The notes under the pieces were generated by a model that was not told the origin of the DNA, did no database searches, and saw only the letters and a program-made list of their open reading frames with translations. DNA of 64,000 nt from the NCBI GenBank assembly GCA_031367325.1, contig JANLPQ010000056.1, positions 4,949-68,948 on the forward strand. The letters run 5' to 3'. This document shows, piece after piece, positions 27,258 through 37,111 of the stretch. The position numbers and the translations under genes were made by a program. Every line of letters starts with the position of its first letter. The stretch's first letter is position 1. Source of the DNA: JAAFIP01 sp031367325. GTDB lineage: Bacteria; Pseudomonadota; Gammaproteobacteria; Burkholderiales; Burkholderiaceae_C.

Positions 27258-27530
27258 TGAAATAATTGATATTGGTATGTTTTGGCCAAGCATTCACAAG
27301 ACTTCCAAAAGCTTGTAAAAGTGCGGCACTATGAGCGTTTTCTAATGGTCGGCAGCATGACTTTGAATGCTTGTTTGGTGTAAGTTATTGGCCACATCTT
27401 TGCGCTAGCAACACCTGCGAATCTGTTTAATCTATATGTTGCATCAGAGGCCCCGATGCAACGAAAGACGTTTTATCTTCGGGTATGCATGAGTTCAGCA
27501 GCATCAACGCCGAGTTTGCCATAGCTTTTG

Positions 27531-28706
27531 TTAATTGCTGATACCGCAGTGCACATACAGCCATTGGCGCATACGGGCACGGGCTAAATCTGGGTCACGT
27601 AAAACGCCGCATGCATCTGCCAGCTCAAATACGCGGGCGTAATGTGCTACGCCGCGCGCGGCCTGCAAGCCACCCGCCATAGAAAAATGCGCTTGGTGTC
27701 CGTTGAGCCAAGCTAAAAATATAACACCTGCTTTGTAATGGCGCGTTGGGGCCTTAAAAATCTCGCGGGACAAAGCTACAGTGGGGTCTAAAAGCGCGCG
27801 AAAACTTGCCTTGTTGCCTTTCGCAAGTTCTCCTAATGCCACGGCTGCGACAGGTGCTATTGGGTCGAAAATCCCCAGCAGTCCGTGCGAAAAACCACTG
27901 TCGTCACCTTCTATCAATTCAGCGTAATTGAAATCATCTCCTGTGTACATCTTTACGCCCCCGGGCAATCTGCGGCGCAATTCAATCTCCCATTTAGCCT
28001 CTAGCAAAGATACTTTGATGCCCTCTACTTTAGATGTATTGGCGCGAATGAGTGCGGCCACCGTGTCAAGTGCTGTTGGTATGTCGCTTGAACCCCAGTA
28101 GCCTTTTAGAGCGGGATCGAACATTTCACCCAGCCAATGCAAAATGACGGGCTGGTCGCTATCCTGTAATAAGCGACCATAGACTTTGAAATAGTCATCT
28201 GCACTGACGGCTGCACGGGCCATGGCCCTACTGGCCATCAAAATGGCACGTCCACCCTCCGTTTGCACAACATCAAATTGCTCACGGTAGGCCCGCTCAA
28301 CCTGGTCTAGAGTGACATCTGTACCAGCTACTAATTGGTCAGTGCCTACGCCACACGCCAAGTCGGCACCGGGCACAGTACGTGCATGGCGCAGCGAGCG
28401 CTGAATCAACTCACGCGCTACAGGCCAGTCCACGCCCATGCCACGTTGTGCTGTATCCATCGCCTCGGCAACACGAAACCCTAGACCATAAAGGTGGTCT
28501 CTAAAAGCCAGCGTGGTGTCCCAGTCTACTTTCGGTGAAGCATCAAAAGGATCTGTGGTGGCAATCGGGTCAATCACCAAATGTGCGGCAGCAAATACGG
28601 TGCGGTTGAATGTGCCGACTGCCCCGACAGGGGTAATGGGCTGTCCTACCAAAGTGTATTTCTTGAGAGAACCGTCAGATCGGGGGAGTTGCAAAGTGTG
28701 CGACAT
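27531..28706 (-). CDS. DUF993 family, DapA-like TIM-barrel protein
   Basis: A 391-residue protein of the DUF993 group, distantly related to dihydrodipicolinate synthase/N-acetylneuraminate lyase aldolases. VEGIKVSLLEAKWE fits the Schiff-base lysine strand of that fold (GIK), and MYTGDDFNY fits the following glycine-rich strand. The reaction is unproven; a retro-aldol or dehydratase step on a sugar-derived keto acid is an inference. It follows the first GMC gene by 15 nt. Confidence 0.75.
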   Translation of the reverse strand: MSHTLQLPRSDGSLKKYTLVGQPITPVGAVGTFNRTVFAAAHLVIDPIATTDPFDASPKVDWDTTLAFRDHLYGLGFRVAEAMDTAQRGMGVDWPVARELIQRSLRHARTVPGADLACGVGTDQLVAGTDVTLDQVERAYREQFDVVQTEGGRAILMASRAMARAAVSADDYFKVYGRLLQDSDQPVILHWLGEMFDPALKGYWGSSDIPTALDTVAALIRANTSKVEGIKVSLLEAKWEIELRRRLPGGVKMYTGDDFNYAELIEGDDSGFSHGLLGIFDPIAPVAAVALGELAKGNKASFRALLDPTVALSREIFKAPTRHYKAGVIFLAWLNGHQAHFSMAGGLQAARGVAHYARVFELADACGVLRDPDLARARMRQWLYVHCGISN

Positions 28707-28721
28707 AGATTGTAATAACTA

Positions 28722-30335
28722 TCAAATTTTGCCGAGAATATGGTCTGCGCCTTTTTCAGCCACCATGATGGTGGGCGCATTGGTGTTGCAAGAGGGAACC
28801 CGTGGCATCACTGAAGCGTCTACTACGCGCAGGCCTTGAATGCCTATCAATTTAAGATCAGGCGTGACCACGCTAAGCGGATCGGCAGCCGCCCCCATCT
28901 TGCAAGTGCCTACCGGGTGATGGTCGGTTTTACTGTGCTGGCACGCATAGTCAAAAAGATCTGCATCGCTGGTCAAACCATCTCCAGGCAAAACCTCGGA
29001 TTTAACATAGCGCCTCAACGCAGGCTGGCGCAATAGCTCCCTTGCTAATCGCAGGCCTTTAATGGCCATTGTGCGGTCATGAGGGTCAGCCCAATAATTA
29101 GGATCGAGCAAAGGTGCCTGCGCTGGGTCATTACTTGCCAGCCGCACTGTGCCACGTGAGCGGGGCCGAAGGTAGGCGGTATTCAAGGTAACACCTGCGT
29201 TTTGCATCTTGGCCACACCCGCTTCAATTCCTGAACCTAGGCCGAGGTGGAATTGAATATCTGGTGAACGCGCTTTCTCTGCGGCATCGGCATACCAAAA
29301 GCCACCGGTCTCAAACAAACTAGATGCCACAGGACCCTTCTTCAGCAGTAAATACTGAAGTCCTGCCCAAGCTGCATGGTGCGGCTTGTTGTACTTATCG
29401 TAAGTATGGTCGCCCGTACATTCTGCAATCACAAACAGATCTAAATGGTCTTGTAAATTCTCACCTACACCCGGCAAGTCGTGCACCACGGGCACCCCTA
29501 CTGACTGCAGGTGGTTAGCAGGGCCAATGCCAGATTGCAACAGCAATTTGGGAGAACCCATCGCACCTGACGAAACTGCCACTTCGCGGTCGGCTAAGAG
29601 ACGGATGGGTGAGTTTTTACCGCGTTGTAGTACTTCAACACCTACTGCGCGACCATTCTCAACCAACACCCGTGTTGCCATGGTTTGCATCATGACCGTC
29701 AAGTTACTGCGACTTCGGATGGGGTGCAAGTAGGCTACAGACGTAGACGAGCGACGCGCGTTGAGCTGCGTCAGCTGGTAGTAGCCCAGCCCAGCTTGGT
29801 ACTCTCCATTGAAATCAGGATTAAACGGAATGCCCAGTTCTTGTCCTGCTTGAAAGTAAGCTTCGCATATTGGCAGCGGACTGATGGGGTTAGAAACACC
29901 TAAAGGTCCGCTGTATCCATGGTAACGATTGGCATAGCGCTGGTTATTCTCAGAGCGCTTGAAATACGGCAGTACATCTTCGTAGCCCCAGCCCACAGCA
30001 CCTTCTTGCGTAACCCAATCATCGTAGTCAGCAGGCACACCGCGCGTATACAACTGCGCATTGATCGATGAACCTCCACCAATAACCTTGGCTTGGGTAA
30101 AACGTAAAACACGGTTTTTCAAATGTTTTTGAGGCACGGTATGCCACCCCCAAGAACCAATACCTTTGGTCATTTTGGCAAAACCTGCTGGCCAATGAAA
30201 GAAGGGATGGCCGTCTGATCCGCCTGCTTCCAGCAAAAGCACTTTCACCTTAGGATCTTCACTGAGCCTATTTGCGAGTACGCAACCTGCAGAGCCACCC
30301 CCAGTGATGATGTAGTCGTAACTTGCGATTTTCAT
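28722..30335 (-). CDS. GMC oxidoreductase, choline/alcohol-dehydrogenase-like
   Basis: A 537-residue FAD flavoprotein. Visible are the N-terminal FAD site DYIITGGGSAGCVLANRL with LLLEAGG, GMC signature 1 around KVIGGGSSINAQLYTRG, signature 2 SSGAMGSPKLLLQSGIGP, and the C-terminal catalytic HPVGTCKMG with final NTNAPTIMVAEKGAD. The family oxidises primary alcohols to aldehydes; the aldehyde dehydrogenase at 37112 is a natural partner. No signal peptide, so cytoplasmic. Preceded by a 134-nt gap after the SDR gene. Confidence 0.9.
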   Translation of the reverse strand: MKIASYDYIITGGGSAGCVLANRLSEDPKVKVLLLEAGGSDGHPFFHWPAGFAKMTKGIGSWGWHTVPQKHLKNRVLRFTQAKVIGGGSSINAQLYTRGVPADYDDWVTQEGAVGWGYEDVLPYFKRSENNQRYANRYHGYSGPLGVSNPISPLPICEAYFQAGQELGIPFNPDFNGEYQAGLGYYQLTQLNARRSSTSVAYLHPIRSRSNLTVMMQTMATRVLVENGRAVGVEVLQRGKNSPIRLLADREVAVSSGAMGSPKLLLQSGIGPANHLQSVGVPVVHDLPGVGENLQDHLDLFVIAECTGDHTYDKYNKPHHAAWAGLQYLLLKKGPVASSLFETGGFWYADAAEKARSPDIQFHLGLGSGIEAGVAKMQNAGVTLNTAYLRPRSRGTVRLASNDPAQAPLLDPNYWADPHDRTMAIKGLRLARELLRQPALRRYVKSEVLPGDGLTSDADLFDYACQHSKTDHHPVGTCKMGAAADPLSVVTPDLKLIGIQGLRVVDASVMPRVPSCNTNAPTIMVAEKGADHILGKI

Positions 30336-30469
30336 AGTTTTAGACGTTTTAAAATTAAAAATAATTTTTGTTGAACAATAGGGCCTAGTGATTAGCTTGA
30401 GATCAAATAGTTAACTCCATTCCATTGGTAGCGCCATTTTTTCTCAACAGCGCAATGGCGATTGGAGAT

Positions 30470-31237
30470 TCATAATCTTGGAATAGACAAAGCGCCATCC
30501 ACATGGAGAACGCTTCCGGTCGAAAACCCCAGTTTTCCATCTATTAACGCAGCCACTGCTAGCGCAACATCTGTCGGGTATCCCCAGCGACCCATGGGCA
30601 CTAGGCCGTCGGCAATACGCTTGCTGTACACGGTGGATACGCTTTCTGTCATGGGTGTACGGATAACACCGGGGCGCACTTCAAATACGGCGATACCCAA
30701 TGGCGCTAGTCTCAAGGCGAACAGCTTGGTCAGCATGCCAAGCCCTGCCTTGGAAACACAGTACTCCGCCCTCTCAATCGAGGCCAAGTCAACGCTCACC
30801 GAGGACACAGTCACTATCGATCTTGGGAAATCACATGCCGTTGTGGTCATATGAAGAGCTACTGTTTGTGTAAAGAAAAAGGTTCCCCGTAAATTAACAC
30901 CCAGCACGCGATCAAATGACTGCGCAGTCACATCCAAAATATCACCTCTTTGGGGCGCTGGAATGCCTGCGTTATTCACCAAGCAGGCTATAGGTCCACC
31001 CCATTGCTGTATTTCATCAACGACACTGCAGTGATCTTCCACGCGGCCAAGATCTGACACAAACAACCTTACGCTAGCGCCACGCCCCTCAAGAGCTCGT
31101 AGCGTTTCTTCGCAATCAGCGCTTTCGATGTCAGTCAATGCCAAGTTAAATCCACGCTCAGCCAGTTCTACAGCTATAGCAGCCCCAATACCTCGACGTG
31201 CACCGGTTACTATTGCCAAGGGGCGCTGCGGGTTCAT
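30470..31237 (-). CDS. SDR-family 3-ketoacyl-reductase-like dehydrogenase
   Basis: A 255-residue classical short-chain dehydrogenase. VTGARRGIGAAIAVEL is the cofactor site, followed by NNAG, catalytic Ser in VTVSSVS, and YCVSK (YxxxK). The Asp in LALTDIES suggests an NAD preference. It overlaps the upstream GMC gene by 4 nt (ATGA-type), so the two are translationally coupled. Substrate unknown; a hydroxyl intermediate of the same pathway is likely. Confidence 0.9.
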   Translation of the reverse strand: MNPQRPLAIVTGARRGIGAAIAVELAERGFNLALTDIESADCEETLRALEGRGASVRLFVSDLGRVEDHCSVVDEIQQWGGPIACLVNNAGIPAPQRGDILDVTAQSFDRVLGVNLRGTFFFTQTVALHMTTTACDFPRSIVTVSSVSVDLASIERAEYCVSKAGLGMLTKLFALRLAPLGIAVFEVRPGVIRTPMTESVSTVYSKRIADGLVPMGRWGYPTDVALAVAALIDGKLGFSTGSVLHVDGALSIPRL

Positions 31238-32754
31238 TGGAAAACTTCCTTGCGCAAATGGTTTCCAACACGCAAACCTTGTGCGGCAATGGTCAAAGCC
31301 GGGTTGACTGCCGCTGACGACGGGAAAAATCCAGCATCAACGACATATAAATTGTCGTGATCCCAAGCCTTGCAATTTGTGTCCAATGCAGAAGTTGCAG
31401 GGTCGTTGCCAAACCGTACGGTGCCACATTGGTGTGAAACTACATCAGTACCAAACGATTGGGCTAATACGATGGGATACCCTGTAGCACGTAGAATTTC
31501 TTTGCACTTAGCTACCCAACGACCATGGGCCTTTAGATTGCTGCGATGCCAATTGAGGTTGATGGCACCATCAGATCGGACAGTAACCCGACTATCAGGA
31601 TGGGGTAGGTCTTCACTTTGAGCGTACCAATCTACACTGCGTGATGCCAGTGCCGTGCGAATAAGTTTTGGCACTGATCGCAGCGGCCCGCGCAACATAG
31701 GTTCACGGATTTTCCCTAGCAATTGGAGGCTACCTAGCGGTGTTGTAATCCCATCGCCACCAAAATAGTAATCGTGCACGGCCAAAGTTTTGGGGAATTG
31801 TGTGTCGTTAATTTTAAATGGATGGATGGCCATTAGCGCGCTGGTGTTGTGGGTCATGTAGTTGCGCCCCACAACATCAGAGCTGTTGGCTAATCCTCTT
31901 GAGTTACTTGTATTAGCCGATCGCAACAACAGAGCAGCTGAATTAACCGCACCGGCACTTAAAACGAATGTATCTGCCGTAATTCTTTGATTTATGCCAT
32001 TAATCAGAACATCGACAGAAACGATTTTTCTTCCAGCAGGATCCGTCTGCAATTTTCGAACATATGCATTTGAAACCAGCTCGATATTCGAATGCTTCAA
32101 GGCGGGCTGAATTAATATAGTCTCAGCGTCGCCTTTAGCATCAATTTTGCATGGGAATGCATCACAATTTGCACATCGTTGGCATCGTCCTTTTGGGCCG
32201 TAATCCACTGCACTCGGCATAGAAAATGGTGTTAAACCCTGCGCACGCAATCGCTTTGCGATTTGGTCAATCATAGGCTCGTGAGGAATTGGCCCATGGG
32301 AATAAGGGGTGCTGCGTGGTGGATCTGTAGGGTCTACCCCAGCTTGTCCACGTACTCCAAACAAAGACTCTGCTTGGCAATACCAAGGCTCAAGATCACC
32401 GTATTTGATAGGCCATGCAGGTGAAACACCCTCCTCATGCGTAAGCGAATCAAAGTCTTTTTCACGAAAACGAAACATCGCTGTACCGTAAAACTTGGTA
32501 TTGCCGCCTACGAAGTAAAACATACCAGGATTAAAGGGCCGTTCATTGGCCCACCAAGTCTCATTTGCATGGTAACGACGGTCGCAAAATACAGCCTCTG
32601 GCTGCCAATTTTGCGCCTCTCTGGGCATTACAGGACCACGCTCTAAAACCAATACCCGCGCATTACTACCAGCGAGTTGCAGCGCTACTGAGCCACCGCC
32701 TACGCCAGAACCAATGATGACCACATCGTATGCTTGGTGTTTCATGGTAATCAT
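31234..32754 (-). CDS. GMC oxidoreductase with Cys-rich motif
   Basis: A 506-residue FAD protein of the sugar/polyol-oxidising branch of the GMC family. FAD site DVVIIGSGVGGGSVALQL; a Cys cluster CQRCANCDAFPC mid-protein; C-terminal HQCGTVRFG and NLYVVDAGFFPSSAAVNPAL, which carry the conserved catalytic His and Asn. Unlike many relatives it has no twin-arginine signal and no small partner subunit gene nearby. Start ATG overlaps the ATPase stop (ATGA). Likely oxidises a hydroxyl of the imported compound; the position is unknown. Confidence 0.88.
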   Translation of the reverse strand: MITMKHQAYDVVIIGSGVGGGSVALQLAGSNARVLVLERGPVMPREAQNWQPEAVFCDRRYHANETWWANERPFNPGMFYFVGGNTKFYGTAMFRFREKDFDSLTHEEGVSPAWPIKYGDLEPWYCQAESLFGVRGQAGVDPTDPPRSTPYSHGPIPHEPMIDQIAKRLRAQGLTPFSMPSAVDYGPKGRCQRCANCDAFPCKIDAKGDAETILIQPALKHSNIELVSNAYVRKLQTDPAGRKIVSVDVLINGINQRITADTFVLSAGAVNSAALLLRSANTSNSRGLANSSDVVGRNYMTHNTSALMAIHPFKINDTQFPKTLAVHDYYFGGDGITTPLGSLQLLGKIREPMLRGPLRSVPKLIRTALASRSVDWYAQSEDLPHPDSRVTVRSDGAINLNWHRSNLKAHGRWVAKCKEILRATGYPIVLAQSFGTDVVSHQCGTVRFGNDPATSALDTNCKAWDHDNLYVVDAGFFPSSAAVNPALTIAAQGLRVGNHLRKEVFQ

Positions 32755-33866
32755 GCGATTAGCTTCTCAGTTTCTGCATCAAAGCACACTAATTTGGATA
32801 AATCCAGCAAAAATCTTGCATCCGCTCCAACCGTAACTCTTGCCTCAGGCTCTAGTCTTGCAGTAAATTCATACCCACCCAAATCCATGACGATCAAGGT
32901 GTCAGCCCCTGTGGGTTCAATGACCTCAACGCGAGCGGTCACTGCGCGTTGCATGCTTGTTATCGCGACATCATCACGCGCTAGGCTAATGGCTTCAGCT
33001 CGGATGCCAACAATTACTTCTTTACCTAGGTACGCAGCCAAGCCTGCGGGCTTGCTGGGTAGTTCAATGGCGACTTTAGTGCGGTAGTCGTTTTGCAGTT
33101 CAATTACAAATACACCTGCTTGTTCTACCACCCGTCCTTTGACAAGGTTCATTCTGGGTGAACCCATGAAACTGGCTACAAAAGTATTGGCAGGGCGGTT
33201 ATACACCTCGCTAGGCGCGCCAAGTTGTTGTACCACGCCACCCTTCATCACGGCAATACGTGTTGCTAGAGTCATAGCCTCAATTTGATCGTGGGTTACA
33301 TAGACGATGGTGGATTTGAGCCGCTGGTGTAGTTTCTTGATTTCAGTACGCATATCTAAACGCAATTGCGCGTCAAGATTAGACAGCGGTTCATCAAATA
33401 AGTACAGCTTAGGTTCGCGCGCTAAAGCACGGCCAATGGCGACCCGCTGGCGTTGACCGCCAGACAGCTGCTTAGGTTTGCGGTCCATCAGGTGCTCAAT
33501 TTGCAACAGCTTCGCTACACTTTGAACGCGCTCAGTGCGAATCTCTTTAGCCACCTTGCGCATCTGCAATGGAAACTCAATATTCTTAGCCACTGTCATA
33601 TTGGGGTAGAGCGCGTAAGACTGAAAGACCATAGAGATATTTCGCTCTGCAGGTGCCACATCTGTGATGTCTTGGCCATCAAGGCGCAACATACCTCCAC
33701 TGGGTTCTTCCAAACCCGCAATGATGTTCATCAGAGTGCTTTTACCGCAGCCGCTGGGGCCGACCAAAACTAAAAATTCACCATCAGACAAGGTAATAGA
33801 AACATCATGAAGGATTTGTACCGCACCAAAACTTTTTTTAATACTAATTAGATCAAGCGAAGACAT
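32751..33866 (-). CDS. ABC transporter ATP-binding protein, CUT1 (MalK/UgpC-like)
   Basis: A 371-residue cytoplasmic ATPase energising sugar import. Walker A GPSGCGKSTL, signature LSGGQRQRVAIGRAL, Walker B LYLFDEPLSNLDA and H-loop VTHDQIEAM are followed by a C-terminal TOBE/MalK-type domain from about residue 240. It is 4 nt downstream of the second permease gene. Confidence 0.95.
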   Translation of the reverse strand: MSSLDLISIKKSFGAVQILHDVSITLSDGEFLVLVGPSGCGKSTLMNIIAGLEEPSGGMLRLDGQDITDVAPAERNISMVFQSYALYPNMTVAKNIEFPLQMRKVAKEIRTERVQSVAKLLQIEHLMDRKPKQLSGGQRQRVAIGRALAREPKLYLFDEPLSNLDAQLRLDMRTEIKKLHQRLKSTIVYVTHDQIEAMTLATRIAVMKGGVVQQLGAPSEVYNRPANTFVASFMGSPRMNLVKGRVVEQAGVFVIELQNDYRTKVAIELPSKPAGLAAYLGKEVIVGIRAEAISLARDDVAITSMQRAVTARVEVIEPTGADTLIVMDLGGYEFTARLEPEARVTVGADARFLLDLSKLVCFDAETEKLIA

Positions 33867-33870
33867 GCTA

Positions 33871-34770
33871 TTACCCTTTGACTGAGCCGGCCATCAGACC
33901 GCGCACAAAATATTTACCAGAAACCATATAGACCACCAATGTCGGCAAGGCCGCAATAAATGCTCCTGCAAAATGCACGTTGTATTCCTTAACTCCCGTA
34001 GAACTGCTTACTAAATTGTTCAGTGCTACCGTAAGGGGGAACGATGTGTAATCGCTGAAAGAAGCCCCAAACAAAAACTCATTCCAGATATTGGTGAACT
34101 GCCAAATGACGGTGACCACGATAATGGGGGCGCTGTTAGGCAACAGAATGCGAAATAGCACACCAAAAAAACCTGCGCCGTCCATGCGCGCAGAACGCAC
34201 CAATTCATTGGGAAACGCAGCATAGTAGTTTCTAAAAAACAGTGTGGTAAATCCAATACCGTAGACAACGTTCACGAAGACGAGTCCTTTTACAGTCCCA
34301 GCTAGTCCTAAAAAACCCAATGTTTTAGCCATGGGTATCAGAACAATTTGAAATGGTATAAAAACAGAAAAAAGCATGGCTGCAAAAATCAAACTTGCAC
34401 CACGCATATTGAACTGGGTCAAGATATAGCCATTGAATGCACCAATCAAAGTTGAGATAATGACTGCCGGCACCACCAGTAGGAACGAATTGATAAAGTA
34501 AGGTTTCAGCCCTGTGGGCTGTACCCCAATCTGCGCTGTACTCCAAGCAGTCAGCCAAGGCTCAAACGTCCATGCTATTGGCATCGCCATTAAATCGCCG
34601 CTGCGTATTTCGCCTAAGGGCTTGAGGGAGTTCACCAGCATGACATAGACTGGCAAAATGAAAAGAACAGCCGCAGCGACGAGAATCGCATACAACACAA
34701 ATCGTCCTAAATGCATTGTCCAGCGATTGCTCTTTGAACTGCCTAGCAGTACAGAGGGAGTGTTAGCCAT
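33871..34770 (-). CDS. Carbohydrate ABC permease, MalG-like
   Basis: An inner-membrane subunit of about 299 residues with six helices. EAA motif: ELVRSARMDGAGFFGVLFRILLPNSAP. The frame is open to 34821, but that would overlap the upstream gene by 59 nt. ATG 34770 (MANTPSVLLG) gives an 8-nt overlap and is preferred. Partner of the permease at 34763 and the ATPase at 32751. Confidence 0.93.
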   Translation of the reverse strand: MANTPSVLLGSSKSNRWTMHLGRFVLYAILVAAAVLFILPVYVMLVNSLKPLGEIRSGDLMAMPIAWTFEPWLTAWSTAQIGVQPTGLKPYFINSFLLVVPAVIISTLIGAFNGYILTQFNMRGASLIFAAMLFSVFIPFQIVLIPMAKTLGFLGLAGTVKGLVFVNVVYGIGFTTLFFRNYYAAFPNELVRSARMDGAGFFGVLFRILLPNSAPIIVVTVIWQFTNIWNEFLFGASFSDYTSFPLTVALNNLVSSSTGVKEYNVHFAGAFIAALPTLVVYMVSGKYFVRGLMAGSVKG

Positions 34771-35629
34771 TTTTAACTTTCCGCATTTCGCTGTATAAAT
34801 AAGGCAGCACCACGACACCAATTGCCACCAGCATCAGTACCGAACTGGCAGCACCTATCGCCATCTCGTTGCGCGTGAATGTGTACTGATACATGAACAC
34901 CGAAGGCAACCAAGTGGAGCGGCCCGGGCCTCCGTTTGTAAGCGCAATTACCAAGTCGTAGGATTTAATAGCCATGTGTGCCAGTATTACAAACGATGAT
35001 ACAAATACTGGGCCAAGTTGCGGAATGATGATGTGTAAATAGATCTGCCATGTCTTTGCGCCGTCTAGCCTTGCAGCATTGATTTGCTCTGAGTCCACAC
35101 CACGTAAACCGGCTAGAAACATTGCCATTACGAAGCCGGCGGTCTGCCAGACAGCGGCGATGACCACGCAATAAATGGCCATTTCAGAGCTTTTAATCCA
35201 CCCAAAAGTGAAATTGTCCCAGCCTAAGCCTTGTATGGTGTGCTCTAAACCCACACCCGGATCTAACAGCCACTTCCAAGCAGTCCCCGTGACGATAAAA
35301 GACAAAGCCATCGGGTATAAAAAGATAGATCGGAACGCACTTTCAGCCCGAACTTTTTGATCTATCAAAATTGCCAGTGCCAAGCCAATAGCCATAGCAA
35401 AAACAATATATAAACTGGCAAAAACCCACAAATTCGACAATGAAACTGCCCAGTTTTCCAAGCCGATCAAGCGGCTGTAATTTGCGCTACCAGCCCACTC
35501 ATAAGAAGGCATCATCGTAGAACTGGTGAACGACAAATACACAGTGAACATGATGTATCCATACACACATAACAGTACCAAAATAGTACTGGGACTGAGC
35601 AATAGCTTGGGCAAGAGTCCGGCACGCAT
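34763..35629 (-). CDS. Carbohydrate ABC permease, MalF-like
   Basis: A 288-residue inner-membrane permease with six helices. EAA loop: SEQINAARLDGAKTWQIYLHIIIPQLGP. First permease of the CUT1-type importer; it follows the binding-protein gene by 136 nt, a gap containing a 7-bp tandem repeat. Confidence 0.93.
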   Translation of the reverse strand: MRAGLLPKLLLSPSTILVLLCVYGYIMFTVYLSFTSSTMMPSYEWAGSANYSRLIGLENWAVSLSNLWVFASLYIVFAMAIGLALAILIDQKVRAESAFRSIFLYPMALSFIVTGTAWKWLLDPGVGLEHTIQGLGWDNFTFGWIKSSEMAIYCVVIAAVWQTAGFVMAMFLAGLRGVDSEQINAARLDGAKTWQIYLHIIIPQLGPVFVSSFVILAHMAIKSYDLVIALTNGGPGRSTWLPSVFMYQYTFTRNEMAIGAASSVLMLVAIGVVVLPYLYSEMRKVKNG

Positions 35630-35731
35630 AACTCAATTCCTTTTCATATTTATTGCAGGGAGAACGTTTACTGCAGCACCTCAGACAGTAAACAACACCG
35701 TTCGCTAGGCAGCGTTGTTTAGTTCTTGCGT

Positions 35732-35777
35732 TAGCTACTAGCTACTAGCTATTAGCTATTAGCTATTAGCTCTTAGC
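35732..35777. repeat. 7-bp tandem repeat (TAGCTAY) x6.5
   Basis: TAGCTAC x2, TAGCTAT x3, TAGCTCT, TAGC in direct order. The last units cover the TAA stop codon of the binding-protein gene and its final codons (AKS), so the array sits at the 3' end of that gene, before the permease genes. Copy number is likely variable between strains. Confidence 0.9.
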
Positions 35778-37004
35778 AGCCGCGGCTAGCTCTGTTGCAG
35801 CCTTCTTAGCATCTATTTGACCGTTGAAGTTACGTGTAATGACGTCATAGAACGCGTTTTTGATGGATGCCGGAACGGTATGACCTTGCGCCATCGAGCC
35901 CACTAAAGTATTTTTCTTGTCTGCTTCAGCTAAGTCTTTGATGGCCTTTTTGCCGCAATCGTCAAAAGCTGTATCAGCTACATCAGAGCGTGCTGGTGCC
36001 GAGCCTTTAACGACGTTAAAGGCAGATTGGAATCCTGGGTTTAAAATTGCCGAGGCTAATTTTGTTTGTGCCGCCATCTTGTCAGCGCCAACTTTGAAGA
36101 TTGCAAATTGATCTGCGTTAAACGACACAATGCCTTGTGAACCGGGGACTCTGAAGCAAAGGAAATCTTTACCAGGAGATTTTTTGGCCGCTATGAACTC
36201 ACCCTTAGCCCAATCGCCCATGATTTGGAAGGCTGCTTTGCCGCTGATAACCATGCCTGCAGCAACATTCCAGTCGCGCCCAGAAAAATCTTTGTCTGCA
36301 TACTGTCGAAGTTGCGCCATGCGCTCAAACGATTTCACCATGGTTGGTGAGTTAAGTGATGCTGGGTCCAAATCAATAAAGGCTTTTTTGTAAAACTCTA
36401 AACCACCGGTGGACAACACTACACCGTCGAACATAGTGGCCTCTTGCCATGGTTGACCGCCTTGTGCCAGACCAATGAAGCCCGCTTTTTTAACCTTGTC
36501 CAACGCAGAAATGAACTCTTCCCAAGTTTTGGGTTCCGTTTTAACCCCAGACTTGTCGAGTACATCTTTATTGGCCCATACCCAGTTGGTTGAGTGAACG
36601 TTTACAGGCGCAGCAACCCATTTACCATTGTATTTAGAGAATCTTTGCAATGCTGAAGGCACTGTTTTTTCCCAGCCTTCTTTTGCAGCCAGTTCACTCA
36701 AATCGGCTAGTACGCCTTGCTTTGCCCAGTCCTGAATATCAAACCCAAGCATTTGTACTGCAGTTGGTGGATTGCCAGAAGTTACGCGGGCGCGTACTGC
36801 TGTCATGGCCTGTTCACCACCGCCACCCGCTACCGGCATATCATTCCATTTGACGCCCTCTTTTTCTAAGTTACCCTTAAGAACACCTAAAGCGGCGGCT
36901 TCGCCACCAGAAGTCCACCAGTGCAACACCTCTACGGCTTGTTGCGCCATTGCTGGAGCGCTAACTACGGCCGCTATCGCTAAACTTATAATTTTCTTTT
37001 TCAT
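35766..37004 (-). CDS. Sugar ABC substrate-binding protein
   Basis: A 412-residue periplasmic binding protein of the CUT1 family (SBP_bac_1). Sec signal MKKKIISLAIAAVVSAPAMA with cleavage before QQ. The mature start VEVLHWWTSGGEAAAL is the typical WW(T/S)SGGE sugar-binding-protein opening. It sets ligand specificity of the importer; the ligand cannot be read from sequence. The gene is the first of the transporter set and has a 107-nt leader that may hold an internal promoter. Confidence 0.93.
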   Translation of the reverse strand: MKKKIISLAIAAVVSAPAMAQQAVEVLHWWTSGGEAAALGVLKGNLEKEGVKWNDMPVAGGGGEQAMTAVRARVTSGNPPTAVQMLGFDIQDWAKQGVLADLSELAAKEGWEKTVPSALQRFSKYNGKWVAAPVNVHSTNWVWANKDVLDKSGVKTEPKTWEEFISALDKVKKAGFIGLAQGGQPWQEATMFDGVVLSTGGLEFYKKAFIDLDPASLNSPTMVKSFERMAQLRQYADKDFSGRDWNVAAGMVISGKAAFQIMGDWAKGEFIAAKKSPGKDFLCFRVPGSQGIVSFNADQFAIFKVGADKMAAQTKLASAILNPGFQSAFNVVKGSAPARSDVADTAFDDCGKKAIKDLAEADKKNTLVGSMAQGHTVPASIKNAFYDVITRNFNGQIDAKKAATELAAAAKS

Positions 37005-37111
37005 AAAATATCTCCGATTTAGTAAATAAACAGGGCATCGACTTCGTTAGCCCCAGTGGTATGCCACACGAATATGGCGTGAACATTCAAACTGCTACCA
37101 GTTCAAATGAA

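Noticed and set aside
35732..35777. Short tandem array as a CRISPR candidate
   Set aside because: The units are 7 bp with no spacers; no CRISPR array or cas gene occurs in the window.
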